From contig NZ_JAUCGJ010000017.1 in NCBI RefSeq assembly GCF_030378065.1, positions 1 through 64,000 of the forward strand: a stretch of DNA of 64,000 nucleotides, written 5' to 3'. Positions within the stretch are counted from its first letter, which is position 1, and every line of letters begins with the position of its first letter. Both the position numbers and the translations under genes were made by a program. Shown here piece by piece: positions 46,727 to 54,907 of the stretch. Under the pieces are notes generated by a model. That model did not search any database. It saw only the letters and a program-made list of their open reading frames with translations, and was not told the origin of the DNA. The stretch comes from Candidatus Venteria ishoeyi (GTDB lineage Bacteria > Pseudomonadota > Gammaproteobacteria > Beggiatoales > Beggiatoaceae).

Positions 46727-47452
46727 ATGAACCCAAAAATCCTGTTATTGGCTTTAGTCATGTGGTTGTCTGGCTGTGTTGAGGAGAATCTCAAAGACAG
46801 CACGGGCGCTGCTGCTGCAAGTCCCCACAAAACTCAGACACAGATTGAAGCGCAAGTGACTGCTTTGCTGGCCCAGGCTTATATCGATCCGCTGACCGAT
46901 TATATTTATCAGTACCGCCATGATCCCCAATATCATCAAGCGGTGCAGACTTTAATCGAGACGCGGGAGGTGCGCTGTCAAGTAATTGCGCAGCGTTATC
47001 AAAAACGTGAAAAAACCCTGCAAATGCTGGCACGTCTGCAAAAGCATTATCAATACTCCTGTCCACAACAGGTCACGGATTTTGCCCATCAGGTTGCCAG
47101 CAGTGCTTTGGCTAAGGTGCCTGCCAAGCCTCAAACACAATCTGTGGCGCAACAAAAAGATTGCCAGCAATATTATGAGCAGGGCGATTATGCCAATGCT
47201 TTAAAAGTGTGCGCAGCCCTGGCTAAACAAGGCGATGCCAGGGCGCAACTGAAGCTGGGGATTTTATACGCTGATGGTCGCGGCGGCATTCCTAAAGACT
47301 TGATTGAAGCCTATGTCTGGTTATCATTGGCAATGCAGGGTGGTATCCAACAGGCGGCGGTATTTCGCCGTAGCATTGCGCACAGCCTCAGTACCGAGCA
47401 ACTGTTAAAAGCCAATGATCGCGTTGTGCTTATCAGTAAGCATTTCAGATGA
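46727..47452 (+). CDS. Sel1-repeat lipoprotein
   Basis: A 241-residue protein with a lipoprotein signal (LLLALVMWLSGC) and a helical middle. C-terminal Sel1/TPR-type repeats occupy about 145-225 (YYEQGDYANALKVCAALAKQ, DARAQLKLGILYADGRGG, LIEAYVWLSLAMQGG). Sel1 repeats mediate protein contacts. Its stop overlaps the start of the caspase-like gene (ATGA), so the two are co-translated and probably act together in the periplasm or at the envelope. No precise function is recognised. Confidence 0.8.
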   Translation: MNPKILLLALVMWLSGCVEENLKDSTGAAAASPHKTQTQIEAQVTALLAQAYIDPLTDYIYQYRHDPQYHQAVQTLIETREVRCQVIAQRYQKREKTLQMLARLQKHYQYSCPQQVTDFAHQVASSALAKVPAKPQTQSVAQQKDCQQYYEQGDYANALKVCAALAKQGDARAQLKLGILYADGRGGIPKDLIEAYVWLSLAMQGGIQQAAVFRRSIAHSLSTEQLLKANDRVVLISKHFR

Positions 47453-49341
47453 ATATCCAACATATTTTTGGTTTTTGTTGCTGGCTGCTGTGTGGTATTT
47501 TATCCGCACAGGCAGACATGCCCAGCACCTCGCCAGAGGTGCTGGGCAAAGTGGCGCTGGTCATTGGTAATGCCGATTATCCTTATGCGGCCTTAAATAA
47601 TGCGCGTAATGACGCCGAGGATATTGCAGCCAAACTGCAAATGCTGGGCTTTGATGTCATCTTAAAAACTGACAGTAATCGCCATGACATGTTAAAAGCT
47701 GTGCGCCAGTTTGGTGAAAAGCTGCAACAGCAAAGTGCCGGGGTATTTTATTATTCAGGCCATGCGCTGCAATTTCATGGGCAAAATTATTTGTTAGCGG
47801 CTAAAACAGCGATGCCTACAGCCGAGCAACTGGATCAGCAAAGCTTATCCATGGCGCGCATTCTTGACGAAATGAGTCTGGCGGAAAATACCACGAATAT
47901 CCTGATTATTGATGCCTGTCGTGACAACCCTTTTGTCACCAGCGCAAAAAATCCGGTCAAAGGTCTGGCAAAAATGGCAGCGCCACCCGGCACCTTAATT
48001 GCCTATGCCACCACGCCCGGTAGCGTGGCTGAAGATGGTAAGCAACGCAACAGCCCCTATACCCGCCATTTGTTAAGCTGGTTAGGCACTGCAAATTTAA
48101 CCGTGGGACAGATGTTTAACCGGGTGCGCGATGGCGTGATTTTGGAAACCAACAAGCGCCAGGTTCCTTCTGAGGTCAGTTATTTGCGTAAGGATTTTTA
48201 CTTTGCCGGTAAACGAAATAAAAAACAGTTAGCCGCGCAGGAAACAGAGCGTCTGCTGCAACAACTACGCGATGCGGAAGCAAAAAAACGTCAGCAAGAA
48301 AAACAACAAAAATACCAGCAACAATTACAAACCTGCTTGCAGCATGAACAGGCAATGCGCTTATTAGATGATAAGGGGCAGGGTGCGGCCTTGCCATGTT
48401 ACCAGACGATTTTGCAGCAATTTCCACAAGACAGCAAAGCGTTGGAACGCCTTCACTCTCTGGCGTTGCGTTATCTGACCTGGACTGAAGCCGCACTGCG
48501 TCACACCCAGTGGCAACGTGCAGAAACCTATTTACAGGGCTTACAGAAAATCAATCCAAAACATGTAGAACTGCCCGTTTTACAAGCACAATTAAAAAGT
48601 GGACAGGCGCAACAGGCAGAAACGCAACAAATTGAAGCCTTAAGCATTAAGCTGTTAGGCGTAGATGCTAATACGCATAAGCACGTACCTGTCGCCTATT
48701 GGGAAACGGATAAAGAAAGTTTATTATTACAACCCGGTCAGTCGTTTATTTATTATCTACCGCTACCAAGACATAACTTATTATATTCAGCCATGATTGA
48801 AGTGGATAATTTGCCCACTTGGTTAAAGTTTGAGGCAAAACATGCTTATCTTTATGGGCAGGTGCCTGATGAAAAGCAGCAAATGCCTATAGAGTTGCGT
48901 TTTAGCGCGCACCTTGAGCAGCAGGTTTCAGCGCCTTTATTTATAGCGATTAAAATTGATGGCAACGCTTCACAAAAACGGATTAAGCTGAAAAAAAACA
49001 AGCTTACAGAACCGTTAAACCCCAATGTATTTAGTCATAATCCCGATTTATTTCAAGAAATTGTCGTGCGTATTTTTACACAATTGGGTTATTGGGTTGT
49101 GCTAACAGAAGATACAAAAAATACTGAAGGTTATTATCCCGTGACCAGTACTGAAACTGAAAATATATTTTATGTTTCCCGTCCGCTGTTGATGCCACAG
49201 CAAAACGCTGATGAGTCACCACTTTATCTGCATTTATCGCGGCAGAACCCCCAACATAAGGTTTTAATGTTTCGTTTTAATCAACAACACCAGCAATTGC
49301 AGCAGGCGGGTTGGCTGGCATGGATTAAAAATCCTTATTAA
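47449..49341 (+). CDS. Exported caspase-like (C14) protease with C-terminal domains
   Basis: A 630-residue protein with a signal peptide (to about residue 22). The caspase-fold domain (about 33-250) begins VALVIGNADYPYAALNNARND. The catalytic dyad is His105 in FYYSGHALQ and Cys157 in LIIDACRDNP, both intact, so it should be an active Arg/Lys-type orthocaspase. A Gln/Lys-rich coiled-coil and TPR-like stretch (about 260-390) follows. Next is a beta domain with ATTRIBUTES of cadherin/Ig-like folds (about 420-520), and then a C-terminal region I do not recognise. Overlaps the Sel1 lipoprotein gene. Confidence 0.88.
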   Translation: MNIQHIFGFCCWLLCGILSAQADMPSTSPEVLGKVALVIGNADYPYAALNNARNDAEDIAAKLQMLGFDVILKTDSNRHDMLKAVRQFGEKLQQQSAGVFYYSGHALQFHGQNYLLAAKTAMPTAEQLDQQSLSMARILDEMSLAENTTNILIIDACRDNPFVTSAKNPVKGLAKMAAPPGTLIAYATTPGSVAEDGKQRNSPYTRHLLSWLGTANLTVGQMFNRVRDGVILETNKRQVPSEVSYLRKDFYFAGKRNKKQLAAQETERLLQQLRDAEAKKRQQEKQQKYQQQLQTCLQHEQAMRLLDDKGQGAALPCYQTILQQFPQDSKALERLHSLALRYLTWTEAALRHTQWQRAETYLQGLQKINPKHVELPVLQAQLKSGQAQQAETQQIEALSIKLLGVDANTHKHVPVAYWETDKESLLLQPGQSFIYYLPLPRHNLLYSAMIEVDNLPTWLKFEAKHAYLYGQVPDEKQQMPIELRFSAHLEQQVSAPLFIAIKIDGNASQKRIKLKKNKLTEPLNPNVFSHNPDLFQEIVVRIFTQLGYWVVLTEDTKNTEGYYPVTSTETENIFYVSRPLLMPQQNADESPLYLHLSRQNPQHKVLMFRFNQQHQQLQQAGWLAWIKNPY

Positions 49342-49379
49342 AAAACCTTATACACAAAAAGATTGGGGATAGCTAACAA

Positions 49380-49871
49380 ATGATTACCACTTATATCGGC
49401 CTTGGCAGTAACCTGAACGACCCCGTGCAACAACTGAATACAGCCATTAAGCACTTGCAGCAATTAAAACATTGTAAGTTTATCACCTGCTCACCGTTTT
49501 ATTGCAGCACGGCGCTACTGGCTGTGGATAATCAGCAAGCACAGCCGGATTATCTTAATGCGGTGGTGGTTTTAGCAACCACATTGAGTGCAGAAGATTT
49601 ATTACTGTGTTTGCAGGCTATTGAACAACAACAAGGGCGGCAACGTAATGGCCTGCGCTGGTCTGCGCGCACACTGGATCTGGATATACTGTTATATGGT
49701 GAAACGACTATCGATATGCCACATTTACAAGTGCCACATCCGGAACTCACACAACGCAATTTTGTCATTTACCCCTTATATGATGTAGCACCGGATTTAT
49801 GTCTGCCCGATGGTGCTGCTTTGCAATATTTACGACAACATTGTGAAACGCAAGGCATACAAGCTTATTAA
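49380..49871 (+). CDS. folK: Hydroxymethyldihydropterin pyrophosphokinase
   Basis: Transfers pyrophosphate from ATP to 6-hydroxymethyl-7,8-dihydropterin in folate synthesis. The 163-residue protein has TYIGLGSNLNDP, the metal-binding and substrate region RWSARTLDLDILLYG, and VPHPELTQRNFVIYPL. Complete; GGGG upstream of the ATG. lptG starts 2 bp after its stop. Confidence 0.95.
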   Translation: MITTYIGLGSNLNDPVQQLNTAIKHLQQLKHCKFITCSPFYCSTALLAVDNQQAQPDYLNAVVVLATTLSAEDLLLCLQAIEQQQGRQRNGLRWSARTLDLDILLYGETTIDMPHLQVPHPELTQRNFVIYPLYDVAPDLCLPDGAALQYLRQHCETQGIQAY

Positions 49872-49873
49872 CC

Positions 49874-50944
49874 ATGTTCTTAAAACGTCTTGATCGCTAT
49901 ATCGCTAAAACCGTACTCAGTACCACCTTGCTGGTGTTATTGGTATTGGTCGGTTTGTTTTTATTTTTCACCTTTATTGAAGAACTTGATGAAATTGGTA
50001 AGGGCAATTACAGCACTTATCACGCGCTAAATTATGTGTTCATGATGACCCCCCGCCGCACTTATGAATTTTTCCCGATTGCCGCTTTACTGGGCAGCCT
50101 GTTAGGACTGGGTTTGTTATCCAATAACAGCGAATTAACCGTGATGCGCGCCTCAGGAGTATCAATTATGCGCATTGGCTGGAGCTTAATCAAAGTCGGT
50201 CTGGCATTGATGGTATTGGTCATTTTATTGGGAGAAAGTATCGCGCCTTATGCCGAGCAAAAAGCCAAAAACATGCGCGCCCTGGCACAATCCGGGCAAT
50301 CGGCACTGAACACCCGTCACGGCTTATGGGCGCGAGATGGAAACAACTTCATCCATATTCGTCGGCCTGATGTGGGGGGGCAACTGGAAGAAGTGACGTT
50401 TTATGCTTTTGATAAGGAGCAGCGCCTGCAACAATTAACCACTGCCAGTAGTGCTTTTTATTATGACAAACAATGGGTGTTGGAAGATATTGCGCAAACC
50501 CACATTAATGGCAATCAGATAACGGGAGAACGCCTGACCTGGCAGGAACGCTCTGAGTTCCCCACCCCCAATTTAATTAATGTATTAACGATGGAACCTT
50601 CCCACCTCTCAACGCCTGAGTTGTATCGTTATATTGATTATCTGCAACAGAATAACTTACATGCCGCACCCTATGAACTCAGTTTCTGGTATCGCATGAT
50701 TTATCCTTTGACCACCATCGTCAGCATTTTTCTGGCTTTGCCATTTGTGTTTGGCTCGCTGCGCAGTGTTGCAGTGGGTCAACGCATTTTAGTCGGCACG
50801 TTATTGGGGATTGTATTTTATGCACTTAATCAGGTGATGGGGCACAGTGCATTGCTCTATGGCATCAACCCCCTGTTTAGCGCATTATTACCGACGCTGT
50901 TATTTTTTATGTTGGCATTATTATTAATGCGGCGTATTTTTTAA
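49874..50944 (+). CDS. lptG: LPS export ABC transporter permease LptG
   Basis: With LptF and LptB2, LptG extracts LPS from the inner membrane and feeds it to LptC. The 356-residue protein has three N-terminal membrane helices (TLLVLLVLVGLFLFFTFIEEL), a periplasmic jellyroll domain (about 130-270) and three C-terminal helices. Family signatures FFPIAALLGSLLGLGLLSNNSELTVMRASG are visible in part at about 65-95. lptF is not adjacent, unlike in most relatives. The Shine-Dalgarno is weak and translation may be coupled to folK. Confidence 0.93.
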   Translation: MFLKRLDRYIAKTVLSTTLLVLLVLVGLFLFFTFIEELDEIGKGNYSTYHALNYVFMMTPRRTYEFFPIAALLGSLLGLGLLSNNSELTVMRASGVSIMRIGWSLIKVGLALMVLVILLGESIAPYAEQKAKNMRALAQSGQSALNTRHGLWARDGNNFIHIRRPDVGGQLEEVTFYAFDKEQRLQQLTTASSAFYYDKQWVLEDIAQTHINGNQITGERLTWQERSEFPTPNLINVLTMEPSHLSTPELYRYIDYLQQNNLHAAPYELSFWYRMIYPLTTIVSIFLALPFVFGSLRSVAVGQRILVGTLLGIVFYALNQVMGHSALLYGINPLFSALLPTLLFFMLALLLMRRIF

Positions 50945-50955
50945 GGAGAGTACCA

Positions 50956-51717
50956 GTGATAGAACGGGAACAACTGCTGTTTTATATTAATAATTTGCTG
51001 GAGATTGACAATTTTCGAGATTATTGCCCAAATGGTTTGCAGGTGGAGGGCAAGACTCAGATCAAAAAACTGGTCAGCGGCGTGACTGCATGTCAGGCTT
51101 TAATTGAGCAGGCGATTGCGCTGGATGCAGATGCCTTGCTGGTGCATCATGGCTATTTCTGGAAAAATGAAGCCTATCCCATCACTGGCCTGAAAAAACG
51201 CAGAATTGCGGCCTTATTAGGTCATGATATTAATTTGTTGGCCTATCATTTACCTTTAGATGCACATCCTGAATATGGTAATAATGCCTGCCTGGGTAAG
51301 TTGTTACAAAAAACATTTAATATTGAAACAACCGGGGTACTGGAAGCAGAACCTTTAGTTTGTCTGGGGGCTGCGGAGTCGGCAATTAAGCCTGCATATT
51401 TTACCCAGCAATTAGAAACCTTACTGCAACGCGCGCCATTACACCTTTCCGGCGGTAAACAAGGGTTTCAGAAACTGGCCTGGTGCAGCGGTGGCGCGCA
51501 AGGCTTTATGGAAACGGTTGCGCAAACTGGCGTTGATGTGTATATCAGTGGCGAAGTATCAGAACAAACCCTGCATCTGGCAAGGGAATATGGCGTGGAT
51601 TATATTGCAGCGGGTCATCATGCTACTGAGCGTTACGGCGTGCAGGCGCTGGGTGCGCATTTAGCGGAAAAGTTTGAACTGGAACACCAGTTTATTGAAA
51701 TTAATAATCCCGTTTAA
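50956..51717 (+). CDS. Nif3-like dinuclear metal centre protein (YbgI type)
   Basis: A 253-residue protein of the Nif3/YbgI family, hexameric rings with a two-metal site and possible GTP cyclohydrolase I type 2-like relatedness. Motifs: DYCPNGLQVEG, ALLVHHGYFW, LLAYHLPLDAHPEYGNN, CSGGAQGF, VYISGEVSEQTLHLARE and AAGHHATERYGVQAL (metal ligand His residues). The cellular role is unsettled. GTG start with AAGGAGAG upstream, 11 bp after lptG. Confidence 0.92.
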   Translation: MIEREQLLFYINNLLEIDNFRDYCPNGLQVEGKTQIKKLVSGVTACQALIEQAIALDADALLVHHGYFWKNEAYPITGLKKRRIAALLGHDINLLAYHLPLDAHPEYGNNACLGKLLQKTFNIETTGVLEAEPLVCLGAAESAIKPAYFTQQLETLLQRAPLHLSGGKQGFQKLAWCSGGAQGFMETVAQTGVDVYISGEVSEQTLHLAREYGVDYIAAGHHATERYGVQALGAHLAEKFELEHQFIEINNPV

Positions 51718-51731
51718 ATCCTGGAAACTCA

Positions 51732-51757
51732 ACCTAAGTGCCTTTTAGCACTTAGGT
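51732..51757. terminator. Hairpin between convergent genes
   Basis: ACCTAAGTGC and GCACTTAGGT form a 10-bp stem with a 6-nt loop, 14 bp after the Nif3-like stop and 13 bp before the stop of the opposing NYN gene. It can serve both directions, though T runs are short. Confidence 0.55.
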
Positions 51758-51770
51758 CGAACCTCAAGGG

Positions 51771-52730
51771 TTAAGCAATCGCAGAAATGTCTTTATTACC
51801 ATTCGATGGTTCAAAAGATGATGGTTGATAACCCTCTTGTTGATTATCCGTTTCCTGGGTAATTGCAGGCTGATTTGGATAAACCTGCTCAATACGGGGA
51901 CTGGCCTGACGAATGTTCATGGCAACCGGATCTTTATTGGTGCGGGATTTTTCCAGGCGAAATTCAAATAACATATCACGGCTGGGCAGTATGGAAGGAT
52001 TAATCGTACTGGGCAGATTAGAGCCGTGAAAAAATACAGAACTATAAGGTGAGTCTGAGTTACGTGAATCAGTAATCCAAAGGCCGGGACTGATATGATC
52101 CATGTAACGCATGAAACCAAAACCTTTATCTTCATCATAATGGTAACAATAACCGCGCACCACTGAGCCAATTTCACCCCAGGTTGGGCTGTTATCACTT
52201 TTACGCACAGGCAATAGATTTGGAATCAGATAACCGGAAACAAACATATCGGCTTCACGTTTGAGTTCACTGGAAACATGGTCAAAAGCAATGACTTCCA
52301 CGCGACAGCCATAATTTTGCAGCGCACGAACAACTTGTACAAAATCACCATCGCCGGTAACTAAAACCACGCGATCTAAATTTTGGGACTGTAATAATGC
52401 GTCCACTGCCATATCAAGATCGGCATTCGCTTTACCATAGCGATTGCCTTTCTCATCTTCATACCATTTGACATTTTTTTGAATAACTTTGAAGCCATAT
52501 TCGCGTAATACAGAAAAATAACCGTTAATACCTTTACGATAATTTAAATCTTCCCGCGAGCGTTCAGGATCAAAACTAACATAAGCATTCAAGCGTAAAG
52601 CTTCAGCAGAATCACGGCAGGCAAATTCACGTAATACATCATAATGCATACCATAACCACCATTGCGGTTAATATTGGCAACATCAACGTAAACACCTAT
52701 TTTTGCACTGGAGGAGCGATTAAATAACAT
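51771..52730 (-). CDS. NYN/LabA-type nuclease with C-terminal cold-shock-like domain
   Basis: A 319-residue protein. The NYN (PIN-like) nuclease domain (about 8-170) carries the acidic residues of VYVDVANI (Asp16), NADLDMAVDAL (Asp104, Asp106) and VTGDGDFVQV (126-129). A second domain (about 190-275) resembles a cold-shock/OB fold: YHYDEDKGFGFMRY, SVFFHGSNLP and FEFRLEKSRTNKDPVAMNIR. The tail is polar and disordered. A metal-dependent RNase that recognises RNA through the second domain is a reasonable inference. Monocistronic, with an unusual AT-rich upstream region. Confidence 0.82.
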   Translation of the reverse strand: MLFNRSSSAKIGVYVDVANINRNGGYGMHYDVLREFACRDSAEALRLNAYVSFDPERSREDLNYRKGINGYFSVLREYGFKVIQKNVKWYEDEKGNRYGKANADLDMAVDALLQSQNLDRVVLVTGDGDFVQVVRALQNYGCRVEVIAFDHVSSELKREADMFVSGYLIPNLLPVRKSDNSPTWGEIGSVVRGYCYHYDEDKGFGFMRYMDHISPGLWITDSRNSDSPYSSVFFHGSNLPSTINPSILPSRDMLFEFRLEKSRTNKDPVAMNIRQASPRIEQVYPNQPAITQETDNQQEGYQPSSFEPSNGNKDISAIA

Positions 52731-53049
52731 GAGTAGATTCCCTCTTAATTTTTAAAATATTTGCATATTTGCCTGGATATTGGCGCATTGCACTTTGACA
52801 AAGATATATTACATATTGTAACAAAACATTGTAACAATATGTAACAAGATTTTAGCACATATTACAAAATTGTGTATTTTTTATTTTAATATAAAATTAT
52901 TTTATGACTTGAAAGCAGCATGAAAACATGACCGTTCAGTCATAAAATCACTGGGTTTTCTTGATTAGGGATTATTATACAAATAGCTGAAACTAAACCC
53001 TGTCTTCAGAATATATGAACGCATAATTTACAAAACAAGAGGTTACAAA
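52731..53049. promoter_or_regulatory. AT-rich divergent promoter region with three TGTAACAA boxes
   Basis: This 319-bp gap separates the divergent NYN gene and the gspG-type gene. TGTAACAA occurs at 52817-52824, 52830-52837 and 52840-52847, a tight direct-repeat cluster about 90-115 bp before the NYN start. It may be a regulator-binding array. The rest is AT-rich with no gene visible. Confidence 0.45.
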
Positions 53050-53508
53050 ATGCATCCTTATTCTTTACAAAAAATTCAAATAAAATATAAAAGGCAACAC
53101 AAACACAGACAAAGCGGCTTCACCTTAATGGAGTTACTGATTGTCATGGCCATTATAGCAATGCTGGCGGGTCTGGCAGTACCTAATATTATTGATAGTT
53201 TTGGTGGCGCGCAACGTGATGGCGCAAAAGGCCAGATCAGTGCGCTGGAAACCGCACTGGACAGTTACCGGCTGGATGTAGGGAAATACCCTGCAAACCT
53301 CGATGCTTTGATTAAAAACCCAGGCAGCAATAAACGCTGGAACGGGCCTTATCTGAAAAAACAATCCTTGCCTCAAGATCCCTGGGGTAATGACTACCAA
53401 TATCGTAAACCTGGACGCCATAATAACCCGTATGATTTATATTCTATGGGGCCTGATGGCCAGGAAGGCGGTGAAGGTGAAAACGAAGATATTGTTAGCT
53501 GGAAATAA
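53050..53508 (+). CDS. gspG: Type II secretion major pseudopilin (GspG-like)
   Basis: A 152-residue pseudopilin. After a basic leader comes the prepilin peptidase site G^FTLMELLIVMAII with Glu5, then a hydrophobic helix. The GspG C-terminal pattern is DSYRLDVGKYPANLDALIKNP, WNGPYLKK, PQDPWGNDYQYRKPG and YSMGPDGQEGGEGENEDI (calcium-site region). GspG polymers form the T2SS pseudopilus. No other gsp gene is nearby; it is followed by a terminator, so it is monocistronic. Confidence 0.92.
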   Translation: MHPYSLQKIQIKYKRQHKHRQSGFTLMELLIVMAIIAMLAGLAVPNIIDSFGGAQRDGAKGQISALETALDSYRLDVGKYPANLDALIKNPGSNKRWNGPYLKKQSLPQDPWGNDYQYRKPGRHNNPYDLYSMGPDGQEGGEGENEDIVSWK

Positions 53509-53514
53509 ACAATA

Positions 53515-53566
53515 ACATCAATAATCAATTAAGGCCGTGAGCGAAATTGATTATTGATGTCATTTT
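53515..53566 (+). terminator. gspG terminator
   Basis: Perfect 16-bp arms ACATCAATAATCAATT (53515-53530) and AATTGATTATTGATGT (53545-53560) enclose a 14-nt loop and are followed by CATTTTC. It begins 7 bp after the gspG stop. Confidence 0.7.
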
Positions 53567-53574
53567 CCTGATTT

Positions 53575-53820
53575 TTACTGCTCAATAACAACCCACACAT
53601 TGTCCTGATAAATGCCGGCTTGTAGCAATTGTTCGGCAGGTATCCGCGCATAGATTTTATGCATTCCCATACCCACCGTTAAACGCTGGCTGACATGGCG
53701 CGGGTGTTGAAATGCCTATCGGCATATTGTCCCACGTCCAGTGAGATTTGTATGGGGGCTGTGGCACAATCGCTTAAACGAATTTCCCCCGTTATGATAT
53801 GGATGGAAAATAAAACAGTA
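53575..53820 (-). pseudogene. Frameshifted spore-coat-U-like (Csu-type pilin) remnant
   Basis: Reading the minus strand, one frame gives ITGEIRLSDCATAPIQISLD and then RHFNTRAM before a stop. Another frame continues QRLTVGMGMHKIYARIPAEQ, then LLQAGIYQDNVWVVIEQ and a stop at 53575. The two join if one frameshift lies near 53685-53705. The C-terminal pattern (xRIPAxQ...AGxYxDxVxVxI) is that of spore coat U / Csu pilin domains. No start codon with a Shine-Dalgarno is seen. It follows the pilus chaperone gene, as expected for a decayed chaperone-usher operon. Confidence 0.55.
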
Positions 53821-53840
53821 TATTTTTTGATAAAAACAGC

Positions 53841-54581
53841 CTATTGACAATCTTTACCCGATAAAGACAATGCATGGGTTGTTGTTTGATTCTGGATAGT
53901 CAGTGCTACTTTGGCGCGTCGGGCTTTTTTACAGATTTTTTGTTTCCAGGGCAGACTGAAAAATACGTGTCCATCCGGTAATACATACCAACCAGCTTTG
54001 CTAAGCGTGTCTAAGGCCTTACCACGTTTATCAAATAATTGCGCCTGTAGCTGATTGATGCGAAAGTGTTGTTTTCCCGTATTGTGAATGCCTATTTTCA
54101 AATATCTGGGCGTTTTTTCCAACTTGAAAATATTTAAACTGGGTTTGCCAGAAGCGCTGTTGTTTTTTAAAAACACTGGAATACTCAGATGCACCGGCAT
54201 GACCACGCCTATGCCCTGCTTGGTGTTTTTCGGTGGCAGTTCATCTATAAACAGGCGAAAGGCTTGTTCCGTGTTCGGCCAGGTTCCTTGGTAAGCCACG
54301 CGCACCGGGCGCTCACCTTGCGCTTCAATCGTCAGTAGTTTGGGATAAATAATCAAGCCTGAACTTTTCCCCAATAAGGTTTTCCCATTTTCATCCTGCG
54401 ACCATGCCTTGATAAAAACCTGTAGTTTAACGGCTTTATTCTGCCGATTCATAATCTTTAAGGCGACACTTTTATGTTTGGGATTGATGTCCACTTTTGT
54501 TGGGGTGACCATCAAATTGGCAGCAAAAATCGGGGTATTCCACAATAATAAAATCAATAATAGCAATGGATATTGTTTCAT
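53841..54581 (-). CDS. PapD-like pilus periplasmic chaperone
   Basis: A 246-residue protein with a signal peptide (LLLLILLLWNTPIFA) and two Ig-like domains. Chaperone features are PTKVDINPKHKSVALKIMN, the strand pair around RPVRVAYQG, and EQAFRLFIDELPP, the motif typical of chaperones serving spore-coat-U/Csu pili. A Cys pair in the C-terminal domain (KQKIC...GKDCQ) may form a disulfide. No usher or intact pilin is adjacent; the downstream gene is a frameshifted remnant, so this may be a relic. Confidence 0.82.
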   Translation of the reverse strand: MKQYPLLLLILLLWNTPIFAANLMVTPTKVDINPKHKSVALKIMNRQNKAVKLQVFIKAWSQDENGKTLLGKSSGLIIYPKLLTIEAQGERPVRVAYQGTWPNTEQAFRLFIDELPPKNTKQGIGVVMPVHLSIPVFLKNNSASGKPSLNIFKLEKTPRYLKIGIHNTGKQHFRINQLQAQLFDKRGKALDTLSKAGWYVLPDGHVFFSLPWKQKICKKARRAKVALTIQNQTTTHALSLSGKDCQ

Positions 54582-54907
54582 GAGCGGATACTCTTTACGT
54601 TTAATGACAAAGATATCACTATCTACGCAAAAGCAAGGCCATATTTTTCAACATTCACTGGATTTACTGAGATCGTGTATATTATTGTGCGTGAAGCCAA
54701 TTTGTATGAAGTGAATTATTTTTTCTGCAAGACTGGAAAAAAGCTGAGACATCAGCGAAGGGAAGAAAAACGGTACTTCGGGAGCGCCCAACCACCCGAA
54801 GTACCTTGCCACTTAAAGCCAGGTAGGAATTGGCTTTGCGGTGGCTGCATCACTCAATGCAGATAGCGTGCCAGTTTTATAAAAATACCTATAATGGATT
54901 ATCATGT
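54582..54907. other. glnE upstream region with hairpins
   Basis: This 326-bp gene-free gap holds GGTACTTCGGG / CCCGAAGTACC (54772-54805, 11-bp stem) and AAAGCCA / TGGCTTT (54812-54834). It could be a structured leader of glnE or a terminator of an unseen transcript. I recognise no known riboswitch. The rest shows nothing. Confidence 0.45.

Noticed and set aside
54772-54834. Known riboswitch upstream of glnE
   Set aside because: The hairpins do not match any riboswitch consensus I know.
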